A stretch of DNA of 64,000 nucleotides from Pseudobdellovibrionaceae bacterium (lineage in GTDB: Bacteria; Bdellovibrionota; Bdellovibrionia; Bdellovibrionales; Bdellovibrionaceae). This document shows positions 11,075-19,376 of the stretch, piece after piece. How positions within the stretch are numbered: the first letter of the stretch is position 1; every line of letters begins with the position of its first letter. The translations under genes and the position numbers were made by a program. The stretch covers positions 19,248 through 83,247 of the forward strand of contig JABWCN010000014.1 in assembly GCA_013359135.1 (NCBI GenBank), read 5' to 3'. The notes below the pieces were generated by a model. The model worked only from the letters and a program-made list of their open reading frames with translations, did not search any database and had not been told where the DNA came from.

Positions 11075-11914
11075 CTATCTAAAACGGGTGTAAAAATCCT
11101 CTATCTGAGATTTTAACGGGTGATTAAATAAAATATCAGATTGGTTATTACTGTCTAAGCTTTGTGAGGAGAAAAGGGAAGCAGAGTTTGAAGGTTTAGA
11201 ACTAACTGAAAGAGTTTTGATTTGAACAGAGTTGCTGCCCCATTTTAAAAGACGCTCTCTTGGAAAGTGTAAATCTTTGCTGTAAGTTTTATAATTATCA
11301 AAATAAACCTCTGTTCCAGAGTTAAATCTTAATTTTCTTATCACGAAAAAATCTTGCTCAATCCACAGACGCCCAGGACTTTGCTCATAGTTTTTATTAT
11401 CCCCCAATGAATAGGCTATCACTCCTTGAGTACGAGACAGTTTTAGAAAAGCATCTTCATTAGCTGATTTTGGTTTTAATTCTTTTTTTTGAAAGAAATC
11501 TTCTGGTAAAATTTTAAAGTTTAAAAGGGAGCTAAGGAGAGCATCTCCTGTGCGAAAGTGATTCCACTTTTCAATAAACTCTTCTGGGATCGCAATTTGT
11601 TCTTTCTGATTATTTTTCTTAGTCCACTTTTGGGCATTAAGGTATAAATAAGTAAGATTAAGACCTTTTAGCTCTTTTAATCCTTGAACATGAACTTTCA
11701 TAGTACGTTCATTTTCAATAAACCAAGATTCTTTGATAAGAGCATCTTGATTGCCATCAGTGAATTTCACTTCTTGCTCGATACTGTAGACCCCAAGTCC
11801 AGAGTTATCTGCGGTTCTTGAAAGAATCATCTTTAATGGGGGAATAAAAGCTAACACAGTAGAGCTCATTAATTGAAGAGCTAGACAAAACCAGAAAATA
11901 TTTTTAGATCTCAT
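11075..11914 (-). CDS. Exported protein of unknown function between galU and priA
   Basis: A 279-residue protein with a signal peptide (MRSKNIFWFCLALQLMSSTVLA). The mature part has an alternating pattern typical of a large beta-sheet ('YSIEQEVKFTDGNQDALIKE', 'GRLWIEQDFFVIRKLRFNSG', 'EVYFDNYKTY'), reminiscent of the concave-barrel fold of LolA/LolB-like or outer-membrane sorting proteins, but no diagnostic motif is present. The start overlaps the galU stop by four bases, and the gene ends eight bases before priA, so it belongs to that operon. A periplasmic role is all that can be inferred. Confidence 0.7.
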   Translation of the reverse strand: MRSKNIFWFCLALQLMSSTVLAFIPPLKMILSRTADNSGLGVYSIEQEVKFTDGNQDALIKESWFIENERTMKVHVQGLKELKGLNLTYLYLNAQKWTKKNNQKEQIAIPEEFIEKWNHFRTGDALLSSLLNFKILPEDFFQKKELKPKSANEDAFLKLSRTQGVIAYSLGDNKNYEQSPGRLWIEQDFFVIRKLRFNSGTEVYFDNYKTYSKDLHFPRERLLKWGSNSVQIKTLSVSSKPSNSASLFSSQSLDSNNQSDILFNHPLKSQIEDFYTRFR

Positions 11915-12843
11915 GAAAAAGTCCCTTTAGTTAAAGATTGCGCTAATTTTATAACATAATTTTTGAGCTCTTCGTTGAGTTCAGGATTTCTAAGAGCAAA
12001 CTCTATGTTGGCTTGTAAATAACCTATTTTATCTCCAGCATCGTAACGTAAACTGTTACTTGGGTAAACATCAATTCCTTCCAGAGAAATCAGTTGATCC
12101 AGAGCATCGGTTAATTGAATTTCGTTATTTTTTGTGGGTTTTTGATTTTCTAAAATCTCGAAAATTTTGGCGGTAAGGACATAGCGCCCTGTAATCGCCC
12201 AGCGAGAATTTGTTTCAGAAGCTTTTGGTTTTTCCAATAATTTTGAAGCATTATAGTATGAGAAGCGCTCTTGGTTTGAACCAATAATAAACTTTGGGGT
12301 GGAGTTTGATACTTCGGCAATACCATATTTTGAAACTAAGCTGTCTTCAACATTCAAAACTCCTAAAGAGCTGCGTCCAGTTTGAGCAAAGCCATCAACT
12401 AACTGTTGAGTCAGTGAAATTTGTTGCTGAGTTTTAACCGTAATTTCATCACCCAACAAAACAGCAAATGGCTCATTACCAATAATTTTTTTTCCACACC
12501 AAACTGCGTGGCCCAGACCAAGGGCTTGCTTTTGTCTAATAGAAATAATGTTGGCCATGTTTCTAATATTTTCTAGACGTTCTAAAATTTCTGTTTTTCC
12601 GTCTTTTAGTAGTCGATCTTCGAGTTCATAGGAGGTATCGAAAAAGTCTTCAATGGCATGTTTGCCTCTACCAGCAATAAGTACGATATCCTCAATTCCT
12701 GATTTTACAGCTTCCTCTACAACATAGAAAATGATAGGGGCGTCGACAATGGTGAGCATTTCTTTGGGGACCGTCTTGGTTGCGGGTAAAAAACGTGTTC
12801 CTAGACCTGCTGCTGGAATTATGGCTTTTCTGATTTTTTTCAT
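11911..12843 (-). CDS. galU: UTP-glucose-1-phosphate uridylyltransferase
   Basis: About 310 residues from the ATG at 12841-12843. The frame extends twelve codons further to a TTG, but family members start at 'KIRKAIIPAAGLGTRFLP'. That stretch is the nucleotide-binding loop. Other conserved blocks are 'KTVPKEMLTIVDAPIIFYVVEE', split here as KTVPKEML and IIFYVVEE, 'GLGHAVWCGKKI' and 'FAVLLGDEI'. The enzyme makes UDP-glucose for lipopolysaccharide, capsule or glycolipid synthesis. It overlaps the following exported-protein gene by four bases. A good match throughout, with no unusual residues. Confidence 0.94.
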   Translation of the reverse strand: MKKIRKAIIPAAGLGTRFLPATKTVPKEMLTIVDAPIIFYVVEEAVKSGIEDIVLIAGRGKHAIEDFFDTSYELEDRLLKDGKTEILERLENIRNMANIISIRQKQALGLGHAVWCGKKIIGNEPFAVLLGDEITVKTQQQISLTQQLVDGFAQTGRSSLGVLNVEDSLVSKYGIAEVSNSTPKFIIGSNQERFSYYNASKLLEKPKASETNSRWAITGRYVLTAKIFEILENQKPTKNNEIQLTDALDQLISLEGIDVYPSNSLRYDAGDKIGYLQANIEFALRNPELNEELKNYVIKLAQSLTKGTFS

Positions 12844-12941
12844 GGAGTTAAAAATCTCAAACGTTTTAAAATGAGGCAAGAAATAATCCCATTAGAGATT
12901 AAAGACAAAATGTGTTATTCTGTCGCAACGGGGGAGAATTC

Positions 12942-14558
12942 ATGCTCGTAAGGTCCTTTGCTGAAAAATTAAAGCGCAGGAAGCTTCTAACCACTTCTGG
13001 TTTTGCTCTTGTTTTAACCTTATCTTTTTTATTACTGTTTCAAAATTGCGGTAAAGCGGGCTTTGACTCCTCTGCCGATGGATCTACCAATACATATAAC
13101 CCTTCAACAGCAGCTCCGTTTGCCTTCTCTGCAAGCGTTGATATGATCACTTATAATTCTTGTAATAGCCAATCTTCCCAAGGGCAGACCTTCACTTTTA
13201 AGATTGGCAGTTATGAGAAGAGCTCCTCTTCTTCAACTTCTTTAACTGCAAATTCATCACCAAAATCTGGAGTGAAATTAACTAAAGAATTTTTGGACTA
13301 TACAAAGTCTAAATTGAAGCCTGATTATCCCAACAACGATTTAACTACAGAGCAAATTCAAATGTTTTTGAAAGAGTCACCAGGAAATAAGGGAGTTCAA
13401 CCACAAATTTCCCTTAGATCAATTAATAAAGGTAATCGTTTGGGTAATGTTTACTATAAGGGTTCAAGTCCTTCTATTGGAATTGATATTTTAACCCAAC
13501 TTGGTGATTTGACAGATATCAGATGGGCTAAATCGTTAATCGAGTCATCTTATGGACAAAGCAAGATTAACTATGTTCAATTTTTTCCAGATGCGGCGGG
13601 CGATGCGCGTAACATAGAAGCTGTTCTGCACTTTAACTCTAACGAGCAAACGGCCGAGGCCTATAGAAATGCTTTTAATAAAAATGGAAGTTGTGGTGGT
13701 TCTGCTTGTGATGCTCAGATTGTTGTTGGTTTTTCTTATCCTGATCAGGGAGGTCTTATTTCTCCAGAGGCAACTCAGACAGATCTTCTGACAACTGCTT
13801 ACGGAAGAGGTTATCAATTAACCTTTCAAATTCCCACATCCAGTGCTGGAAGCTGGCCTTATCAACCAAACAACCAAGTGGCTCGAGTGGATGAAACAGA
13901 TTTACTCACTGGCAAAGTTATTACTGATGAGCTCTGGGATTGTGGCGCCAAGTTTCGTATCGTTAGGTCAGAAGATGCCTATTTTCTATGGTCTAATTTA
14001 GATGCTGTTGTCAATCAAGCTGTCACAAATGATGGAAATATAGATTCTGCCAACAAGGAAACAGTTAAAGCTTCTGTGAAGTTGAACTTGGCGCAATACT
14101 ATCAGTACTATAATACTGATGGGAATTTGAATATAAACGTAAGTGGCGCTGTTGTTAACTCGGCAGTTACAACTGCAGGTTTGTGTCCTAAAATGAGTTA
14201 TACGAAACTGAGTGAAGTCCCTAATCAGAATTCGATTTATGGAGTAGGAATATATGCTGGAAAAACCTACGGTGAATTGTTAGAAATTTTTCGACGACAT
14301 TTACCTGATAACGAATGGGACATCAATCTTGAGTATGGGTGTGTTGTTCCAAAGAAGTTTAGCTGTTATCCAGATGAGACTCGAAGTATGACTGAGGGGG
14401 GAACTTTTTTTAATAAGTATAAAGTCTCTTATCAAACAAACTTGTCTTGTCATCATAAGTTTGACTCTGGTTATTATAAAGCAAATAAATTAGATGCTTC
14501 CAATTTGCCTCCAACTGATTATTGTACAGAATATGTAACAGTCTGTAATAAACGGTAA
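12942..14558 (+). CDS. Large lipoprotein with FQNCG lipobox, function unknown
   Basis: About 538 residues from the ATG at 12942, chosen because GGGGGAG stands six bases before it. Residues 1-35 form a type II signal peptide ending 'LLFQNC|GKAGFDS', so the mature protein should be lipidated on the cysteine. The 'FQNCG' lipobox is a form I associate with Bdellovibrio-group lipoproteins. The mature chain is Ser/Asn/Thr-rich at first, then a folded region with scattered cysteine pairs ('NGSCGGSACDA', 'YGCVVPKKFSCYP', 'TNLSCHHKF'), suggesting a disulphide-stabilised extracytoplasmic protein. No enzyme motif seen. Confidence 0.75.
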   Translation: MLVRSFAEKLKRRKLLTTSGFALVLTLSFLLLFQNCGKAGFDSSADGSTNTYNPSTAAPFAFSASVDMITYNSCNSQSSQGQTFTFKIGSYEKSSSSSTSLTANSSPKSGVKLTKEFLDYTKSKLKPDYPNNDLTTEQIQMFLKESPGNKGVQPQISLRSINKGNRLGNVYYKGSSPSIGIDILTQLGDLTDIRWAKSLIESSYGQSKINYVQFFPDAAGDARNIEAVLHFNSNEQTAEAYRNAFNKNGSCGGSACDAQIVVGFSYPDQGGLISPEATQTDLLTTAYGRGYQLTFQIPTSSAGSWPYQPNNQVARVDETDLLTGKVITDELWDCGAKFRIVRSEDAYFLWSNLDAVVNQAVTNDGNIDSANKETVKASVKLNLAQYYQYYNTDGNLNINVSGAVVNSAVTTAGLCPKMSYTKLSEVPNQNSIYGVGIYAGKTYGELLEIFRRHLPDNEWDINLEYGCVVPKKFSCYPDETRSMTEGGTFFNKYKVSYQTNLSCHHKFDSGYYKANKLDASNLPPTDYCTEYVTVCNKR

Positions 14559-14648
14559 AAGTTGCGCCTAGACTCTTTCTGCAAATTAATAATATCTTAT
14601 GCTAAAACTTTGTCTTATGCTGAAATCTCGTGCTAAAGTTGAGTGAAG

Positions 14649-15461
14649 ATGAAAGTATTTATTTTTATAATTATTTCCTTAAGTTCATTAAGGCTACTGG
14701 CCTCTATAGGCACCACAGCTCAAAAGAATAGTAGTGTTTCTTCGGCGCTAGGAGGTGCTGGTGTTGCAGCTGTTTCTGCTGGGGATATTAGCAGTCTTAA
14801 TCCTGCGAGTTTAGTGTTCTTATTTGGTTATAATTTTTATTCTAAGTACCAGCCAGGAGAGATGGCTATTGGTATTTCAGATAATACAATGGATGCAGCT
14901 GTTCCTGCGGCAGTGTATACCTATCAAAAAAAGGATTTCAAAAATTTTAAACTGACTTTTGCAGAACCGTTGGCTAAGCGTGTCGCTTTGGGTGTTTCTT
15001 TGAGTTATTATCAAATCATGCAAAATCAAAAAAGCTCCAACCTTGCGAGTGCTGATGTTGGGTTAACCTATTTGCTGAGAAGTAATAAAGCACTAGCATT
15101 AGTGCTTTATGATGTGAATAAATCTCCAGACACTTGGCCGGAAGACTTTCAAGTTCATTCGAAGATAGGTTTGGGTTACCATTATGTTTATAAAGGCTTT
15201 TTGCGCACTCGAATTGATTATTTAAGTGGAAAGAATTTTCAGTTTAATTCTGGAAGCTGGATGCTTGGCGTGGAAAACTATTTAAATAGATGGACGATTG
15301 TACGTCTTGGATACCAAGAAAACTCAAATAATATTAATGACTTATATACTATTGGTTTGGGATTTGATTTGCCAAAATTTAAACTCAACTATGCGTATTT
15401 AACCGAGACTATAGATAATTCTCAAGTGAGGCATTCCGTTGACTTAACGGTTCCTTTTTGA
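14649..15461 (+). CDS. Outer-membrane beta-barrel-like protein
   Basis: About 270 residues. Start is either the ATG at 14649 or the GTG two codons earlier. A signal peptide (MKVFIFIIISLSSLRLLASIG) is followed by 'SSVSSALGGAGVAAVSAGDISSLNPASL', given here as its landmarks ALGGAGVA and LNPASL. That 'ALGGA ... NPA' opening is the signature of PorV/FadL-like outer-membrane barrels, and the rest is alternating amphipathic strands ending in a C-terminal aromatic ('DLTVPF'), as outer-membrane barrels do. It follows the lipoprotein gene by 85 bases and could act with it at the cell surface; that link is inference. Cargo unknown. Confidence 0.65.
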   Translation: MKVFIFIIISLSSLRLLASIGTTAQKNSSVSSALGGAGVAAVSAGDISSLNPASLVFLFGYNFYSKYQPGEMAIGISDNTMDAAVPAAVYTYQKKDFKNFKLTFAEPLAKRVALGVSLSYYQIMQNQKSSNLASADVGLTYLLRSNKALALVLYDVNKSPDTWPEDFQVHSKIGLGYHYVYKGFLRTRIDYLSGKNFQFNSGSWMLGVENYLNRWTIVRLGYQENSNNINDLYTIGLGFDLPKFKLNYAYLTETIDNSQVRHSVDLTVPF

Positions 15462-15497
15462 TAGTTCCTATTGCTCTTGTACAATTAGGAGAAATAA

Positions 15498-15626
15498 ATG
15501 GCATCAAAAACTAGAAAAACAAAGATCATCAGAAAAAGAAAATTAGCTAGAAAAGGCGTTAAAAGAAAAGCTAAATTAAGAACACAAGGTACTTCTAAAT
15601 CAGATAAAGTTTTATTTGGTGAATAG
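15498..15626 (+). CDS. Very small, highly basic protein (42 residues)
   Basis: An ATG at 15498 preceded by TTAGGAGAAATAA, an excellent ribosome-binding site, opens a 42-codon frame. The product contains about 17 Lys/Arg: it begins MASKTRKTKIIRKRKLARKG and ends 'TSKSDKVLFGE'. Such composition fits a ribosome-associated or nucleic-acid-binding microprotein, like several known 'small basic proteins' in other phyla, but I cannot name a family. The gene stands alone, 36 bases downstream of the barrel gene and convergent with the TonB-type gene. Its excellent Shine-Dalgarno suggests high expression. Confidence 0.7.
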   Translation: MASKTRKTKIIRKRKLARKGVKRKAKLRTQGTSKSDKVLFGE

Positions 15627-15638
15627 TATTTAGTTGAT

Positions 15639-17081
15639 TTATTTGCGTTTTAAAAGGGTGGGTTTTTGAGAAACTTCACCCTTTAAGTCCCATATAAAGG
15701 GCAATTCTACCCAGCCTTCTTGTCCAGGATAAAACTTCCATTTTTTCAAAGCTTGCAGAGTTTTTGCATCTAGGGATCTGTGTCCTGAGGACTTGACTAG
15801 TTTGAATTCAGTTAATCTGCCTTCTTTACTTACAAACCCATTAAAAACCACAGTACCAGAAATTTCTTGCAGTCTTTCTTCATCGCTGTATTGAGGTTTA
15901 ATATTGCCTGGGGCTTGTCTTAGATCTTCTAATTTTCTGATTTGTTCCTGTCCTTGGCTGCCACTTCCAGTTCCTTTTTCCCCAGAACCATTACCATTAG
16001 TTATTTCTGATCCACTTCTAGAAGTTGATTTTTGTTTTTGAATTGAGATCTGTGCTTGTCTAACTAGTTCATTTTGTCTGGCTTGAGCTAGAGAGGCTTT
16101 TTCATTTTTTAGATTTTGAATTCTTTCATTAGCTTTAGAATCAAGGTTGGAAAGATCTTCGGTTAAAGCAGACGATTTATCACTAATATCTTTCAAATTG
16201 GATTCAGACAAATCAGAAAATTCTTTTTCAGTATTGTTAATATGTGAGTCATCTGAATTTTTTAAAGTATCTAAGTCTTGGTTTAGATCTTCAAGTAGCA
16301 CATCTGAAGCGACAGGAGCTGTGCCATCAACTATACTTGGATTCAATTCAGGATCTTTGATGTCAGCTAAAGATAAATTCTCTGCTTTTAGATTTACATT
16401 GTTATTTTGCGAAGCTGTTGCTTTATTAATAGAAAACTCAGAAACAGGGCTTTTATGAGGAAGTACTTTTTTTATAGCTACTTTGCTATTAGTAGTAGTT
16501 GCTGCCACTTTACTTGGTTGAGATAGTTGTTTTAGTTGATTTTTCACTACAGGATTATCTACGACTGAGTTTGTTGAATCTTCAAGTGTAGAAATTGGAA
16601 GGTGTTTCTCTGATTTACTAGAGGAATCAACTAAAGACGTTGGTGATATTTGAGAGGAGGAATTTCCTTCAAAGCTAACGCTAATAGGGATTAATTCTTT
16701 TTTTTCATCCTTTTGAGGAAGATCCATTTCAGCTTTAACGATAAACAAAACTAATAAAGAATGTAATAAAATAGAACCCGATAAATAGCGCTTAAAACGA
16801 GGAGGTGAAATAAAAATATTGTTATTAAGAACTTCAACTGTTGGAATCTTCGCTAGAATATTATTGTTAAAAGAAGAGTTGTTGAATAAATCTTCAAAAC
16901 TAAGTTGTCTTTCATCAATATTGTCGCTGCTATCGATAAACTCTGGAGGTTTGGTATCAGATTTAACTCTAAAAGAATTAGAATTTAGAGAAGTTTCTTT
17001 GGGTAGACTAAATGAAAATTTTTCTCGAGACGATGCTTTTTCAACAAGGTGATTACTTTCCAATTCCATTCGCATTAGCAT
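15639..17081 (-). CDS. TonB-family protein with long disordered linker
   Basis: About 480 residues (the exact start is uncertain among several Met/Leu codons at the N terminus). A cytoplasmic segment of about 100 residues precedes a single membrane span 'GSILLHSLLVLFIVKAE'. Then comes a long Ser/Asn/Asp/Lys-rich periplasmic linker with a glycine-rich patch. The C-terminal 90 residues are a TonB C-terminal domain: 'GTVVFNGFVSKEGRLTEF', 'LVKSSGHRSLDAKTLQAL' and 'KKWKFYPG'. TonB-type proteins transmit membrane energy to outer-membrane receptors. No exbB/exbD lie next to it; the nearest are tolQ/tolR at 41 kb. The large cytoplasmic N terminus is unusual for TonB and could carry a separate function. 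Confidence 0.78.
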   Translation of the reverse strand: MLMRMELESNHLVEKASSREKFSFSLPKETSLNSNSFRVKSDTKPPEFIDSSDNIDERQLSFEDLFNNSSFNNNILAKIPTVEVLNNNIFISPPRFKRYLSGSILLHSLLVLFIVKAEMDLPQKDEKKELIPISVSFEGNSSSQISPTSLVDSSSKSEKHLPISTLEDSTNSVVDNPVVKNQLKQLSQPSKVAATTTNSKVAIKKVLPHKSPVSEFSINKATASQNNNVNLKAENLSLADIKDPELNPSIVDGTAPVASDVLLEDLNQDLDTLKNSDDSHINNTEKEFSDLSESNLKDISDKSSALTEDLSNLDSKANERIQNLKNEKASLAQARQNELVRQAQISIQKQKSTSRSGSEITNGNGSGEKGTGSGSQGQEQIRKLEDLRQAPGNIKPQYSDEERLQEISGTVVFNGFVSKEGRLTEFKLVKSSGHRSLDAKTLQALKKWKFYPGQEGWVELPFIWDLKGEVSQKPTLLKRK

Positions 17082-17534
17082 TACAAAATAAGTGCCCAGT
17101 ATAAAGATATCTATTAACTATGAGGTGTGGCTTCTAGGAATTACTTTCATAAAGGTCAAAAAAAGTGACACTATGGAAATGTGACCTTTAATTTAGGTAA
17201 AGTTATAGGTGAGACGAAGATTGCATTGTTTGGGATGGGGATGTTCACAAGTGATGAAATTAATGATGCAAATCAAATTCGAGCTGAGATTCGAAGGCTA
17301 AAAAACATATTTCCAAATTTATAATAAATTACTCATAGTAACGACACCCCCATGAAAATTTCACTGGTGCAACAATTTACTTGTAAAACAGCTAACATAC
17401 TCATTTTAAAAGCTAAATAGTGTCTCATTTTGAAAATTTAGGGACTAAGTTGAGATGCTTCTAAAGTTTGTTCAAAATGTTGACGATAGATGTACTGTGA
17501 TTAAACAGGATCAAAGAACAAATAAGGAGTCTAT
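17082..17534. other. Intergenic region between divergent genes
   Basis: This 453-base gap separates the TonB-type gene from the sigma-54 activator. It must hold both promoters. A 47-codon frame opened by GTG at 17181 and closed at 17324 is the only notable frame; it lacks a Shine-Dalgarno, so I do not call it a gene. No hairpin terminator or RNA gene is evident. Confidence 0.4.
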
Positions 17535-19103
17535 ATGTCATTAATTAACTGGAATGAGTTTGAACACATCCATGTAATCAAAAAGTTGAAGCACATTTTG
17601 AGTTCATGGTGGAATATTGATGTGGTTTTTACTGATGAAAGAGGAGAGCTAAAAGGGTTTGATAATAGTAAAAATATTTTTCACAATCCAGCAATTGGTT
17701 ATCTAATTGAAAAAGAGTCAGGTAAGACAAACCTTGGGGAGTTAGTTTCTAAAGCACTAGATGATTTGCGAACGACAAATAATAAGTATTCACTCAGAAA
17801 GTGGGAAATGACTGGTTTTGATGTCGGTGTATTCCCAATTATGATTGAAAATGACTGTGTTGGTACAGTTGTTGGAATTGGCTATTTTAAAGATGAGCAA
17901 GTAGTTCAAAGATTACCAGAAGTCAGAGAGCGTTTGGCAGCCTTTGGGGTCCCTTCAGATTTTATTGAAAAATTAGTAGTTAGAATGAAATATCTTGATG
18001 ATCAAGAAAGACAACATTTTTGTGAATTATGTGAGCTTGTTGCACAAGAGGTTGTGACACTTCATTTAGAGATTACTAGAAGAGATGATAGAATTAGAGA
18101 ACTTAATAATGAATTAGGAAAAAGATTTAAATACGATTCTATGATTGGAAAATCTAAACCCATGCAAGAGATGTACAGCCTCTTGGATAAAATCAAAGGC
18201 TCTGACACAACCGTTCTGATTCAAGGTGAGAACGGAACAGGAAAAGAGTTAATTGCTAAGTCAATTCACTATCATTCATCTAGAAAAGACAAGGCATTCA
18301 TTGCTCAAAACTTTACGGCGATTAATGATAACTTATTGGAAGCTGAGTTGTTTGGCGCTATTAGAGGTGCCTATACTGGTTCTGTAAAAGACAGAAAAGG
18401 TTTATTTGAAACTGCTGATAAGGGTACTCTTTTCTTGGATGAGGTTGGAGATATTTCACCTTCGATGCAAGTAAAATTATTGAGAGTTATTCAAGAAGGT
18501 ACTTTTATGCCTGTGGGATCTACAGAAACTAAAAAAGTAGATGTGAGAATTTTGGCAGCGACGAATAAAAATTTAAAAGAAATGATTGAGCAAGGAACGT
18601 TTAGAGAAGATTTGTTCTATCGTTTAAATATCATCAATATCCGTGTTCCACCTCTTCGTGAAAGAAAAGAAGATATTCCATATTTGGTTGATTTTTTCTT
18701 GAAAAAAACTTCAGAGCAAAAACACGCCGGAGGTGTTGCGAAGGTTCTTACCTCTAGAGCTTTAGAGAAACTATATGATTATGCATGGCCAGGTAATGTC
18801 AGAGAGTTGCAAAATGAAATTGAAAGAGTTTATGTTTTATCAGGAACAGAAACTAAGATCACTGCTGAAAGCTTATCGCCAAAAATTCTAGAATCGGCTG
18901 AAACGAATAAAGTTCAAGGAGCAAGAATTCATGGCAGACTTAAAGATGCCATCCAAGAACTTGAGCGAGAGATGATTCGTGAGGGTTTGCGACGAACTGG
19001 TTGGAATAAATCAAAGTTAGCGAAAGAACTAGGTATTAGTAGAGCTAATTTGATTGATAAAGTACAGCAATTTGGTTTAGATAAAAGAAAAATTGCAAGA
19101 TAG
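17535..19103 (+). CDS. Sigma-54-dependent transcriptional activator (NtrC family)
   Basis: A 522-residue enhancer-binding protein with three parts. Residues 1-180 are a sensory domain without a receiver Asp motif, resembling PocR/GAF-like ligand-binding domains, so it probably senses a small molecule or partner. Residues 200-430 are the AAA+ ATPase: Walker A 'GENGTGKE' at 231-238, Walker B 'LFLDEVGD' at 299-306, 'FREDLFYRLNI' at 356-366. The sigma-54-contacting loop reads GAYTGS (278-283) rather than the consensus GAFTGA. Residues 470-520 hold a Fis-type helix-turn-helix ('GWNKSKLAKELGISRANL'). A strong AAGGAG precedes the ATG. The gene downstream looks like a degenerate relative. Confidence 0.92.
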   Translation: MSLINWNEFEHIHVIKKLKHILSSWWNIDVVFTDERGELKGFDNSKNIFHNPAIGYLIEKESGKTNLGELVSKALDDLRTTNNKYSLRKWEMTGFDVGVFPIMIENDCVGTVVGIGYFKDEQVVQRLPEVRERLAAFGVPSDFIEKLVVRMKYLDDQERQHFCELCELVAQEVVTLHLEITRRDDRIRELNNELGKRFKYDSMIGKSKPMQEMYSLLDKIKGSDTTVLIQGENGTGKELIAKSIHYHSSRKDKAFIAQNFTAINDNLLEAELFGAIRGAYTGSVKDRKGLFETADKGTLFLDEVGDISPSMQVKLLRVIQEGTFMPVGSTETKKVDVRILAATNKNLKEMIEQGTFREDLFYRLNIINIRVPPLRERKEDIPYLVDFFLKKTSEQKHAGGVAKVLTSRALEKLYDYAWPGNVRELQNEIERVYVLSGTETKITAESLSPKILESAETNKVQGARIHGRLKDAIQELEREMIREGLRRTGWNKSKLAKELGISRANLIDKVQQFGLDKRKIAR

Positions 19104-19133
19104 GCAGTTAGTTAAAAAATTATATTTTATATA

Positions 19134-19172
19134 AAAAAATCCTGGGCTTAAAACTCAGGATTTTTTATTTTT
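19134..19172 (+). terminator. Intrinsic terminator after the sigma-54 activator
   Basis: A 13-bp stem (19134-19146 with 19154-19166, one G-U pair) with a 7-base loop is followed by T-rich sequence. Because A residues precede the stem it could also work on the other strand. It separates the activator from the pseudo-AAA+ gene, so the latter should have its own promoter. Confidence 0.85.
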
Positions 19173-19376
19173 TACAAGACAGTCTTTTTATAAGTCAAAG
19201 TGTAATTAAGAAACAATTATATTAAATTGATCAATAACTGAACGTAGAAAAAATTCATTTTCCAAAAAACTAGTAATTATTAAGACTTAATTAACCTTTT
19301 TAGCGTTACTTTTTTTCATATAGATAGTAGCGAAGAACGGCATAGGATTTGTAATATCAAGCTGTGGGGGTGTTGT

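Noticed and set aside
17181..17324. 47-codon frame started by GTG before the sigma-54 activator
   Set aside because: No Shine-Dalgarno and no terminator; cannot be separated from chance in AT-rich DNA.
19330..19376. Possible sigma-54 promoter (CGGCAT-N5-TTGT) before the pseudo-AAA+ gene
   Set aside because: The -12 element ends GT instead of GC and the -24 element lacks the leading T; match is too weak to call.
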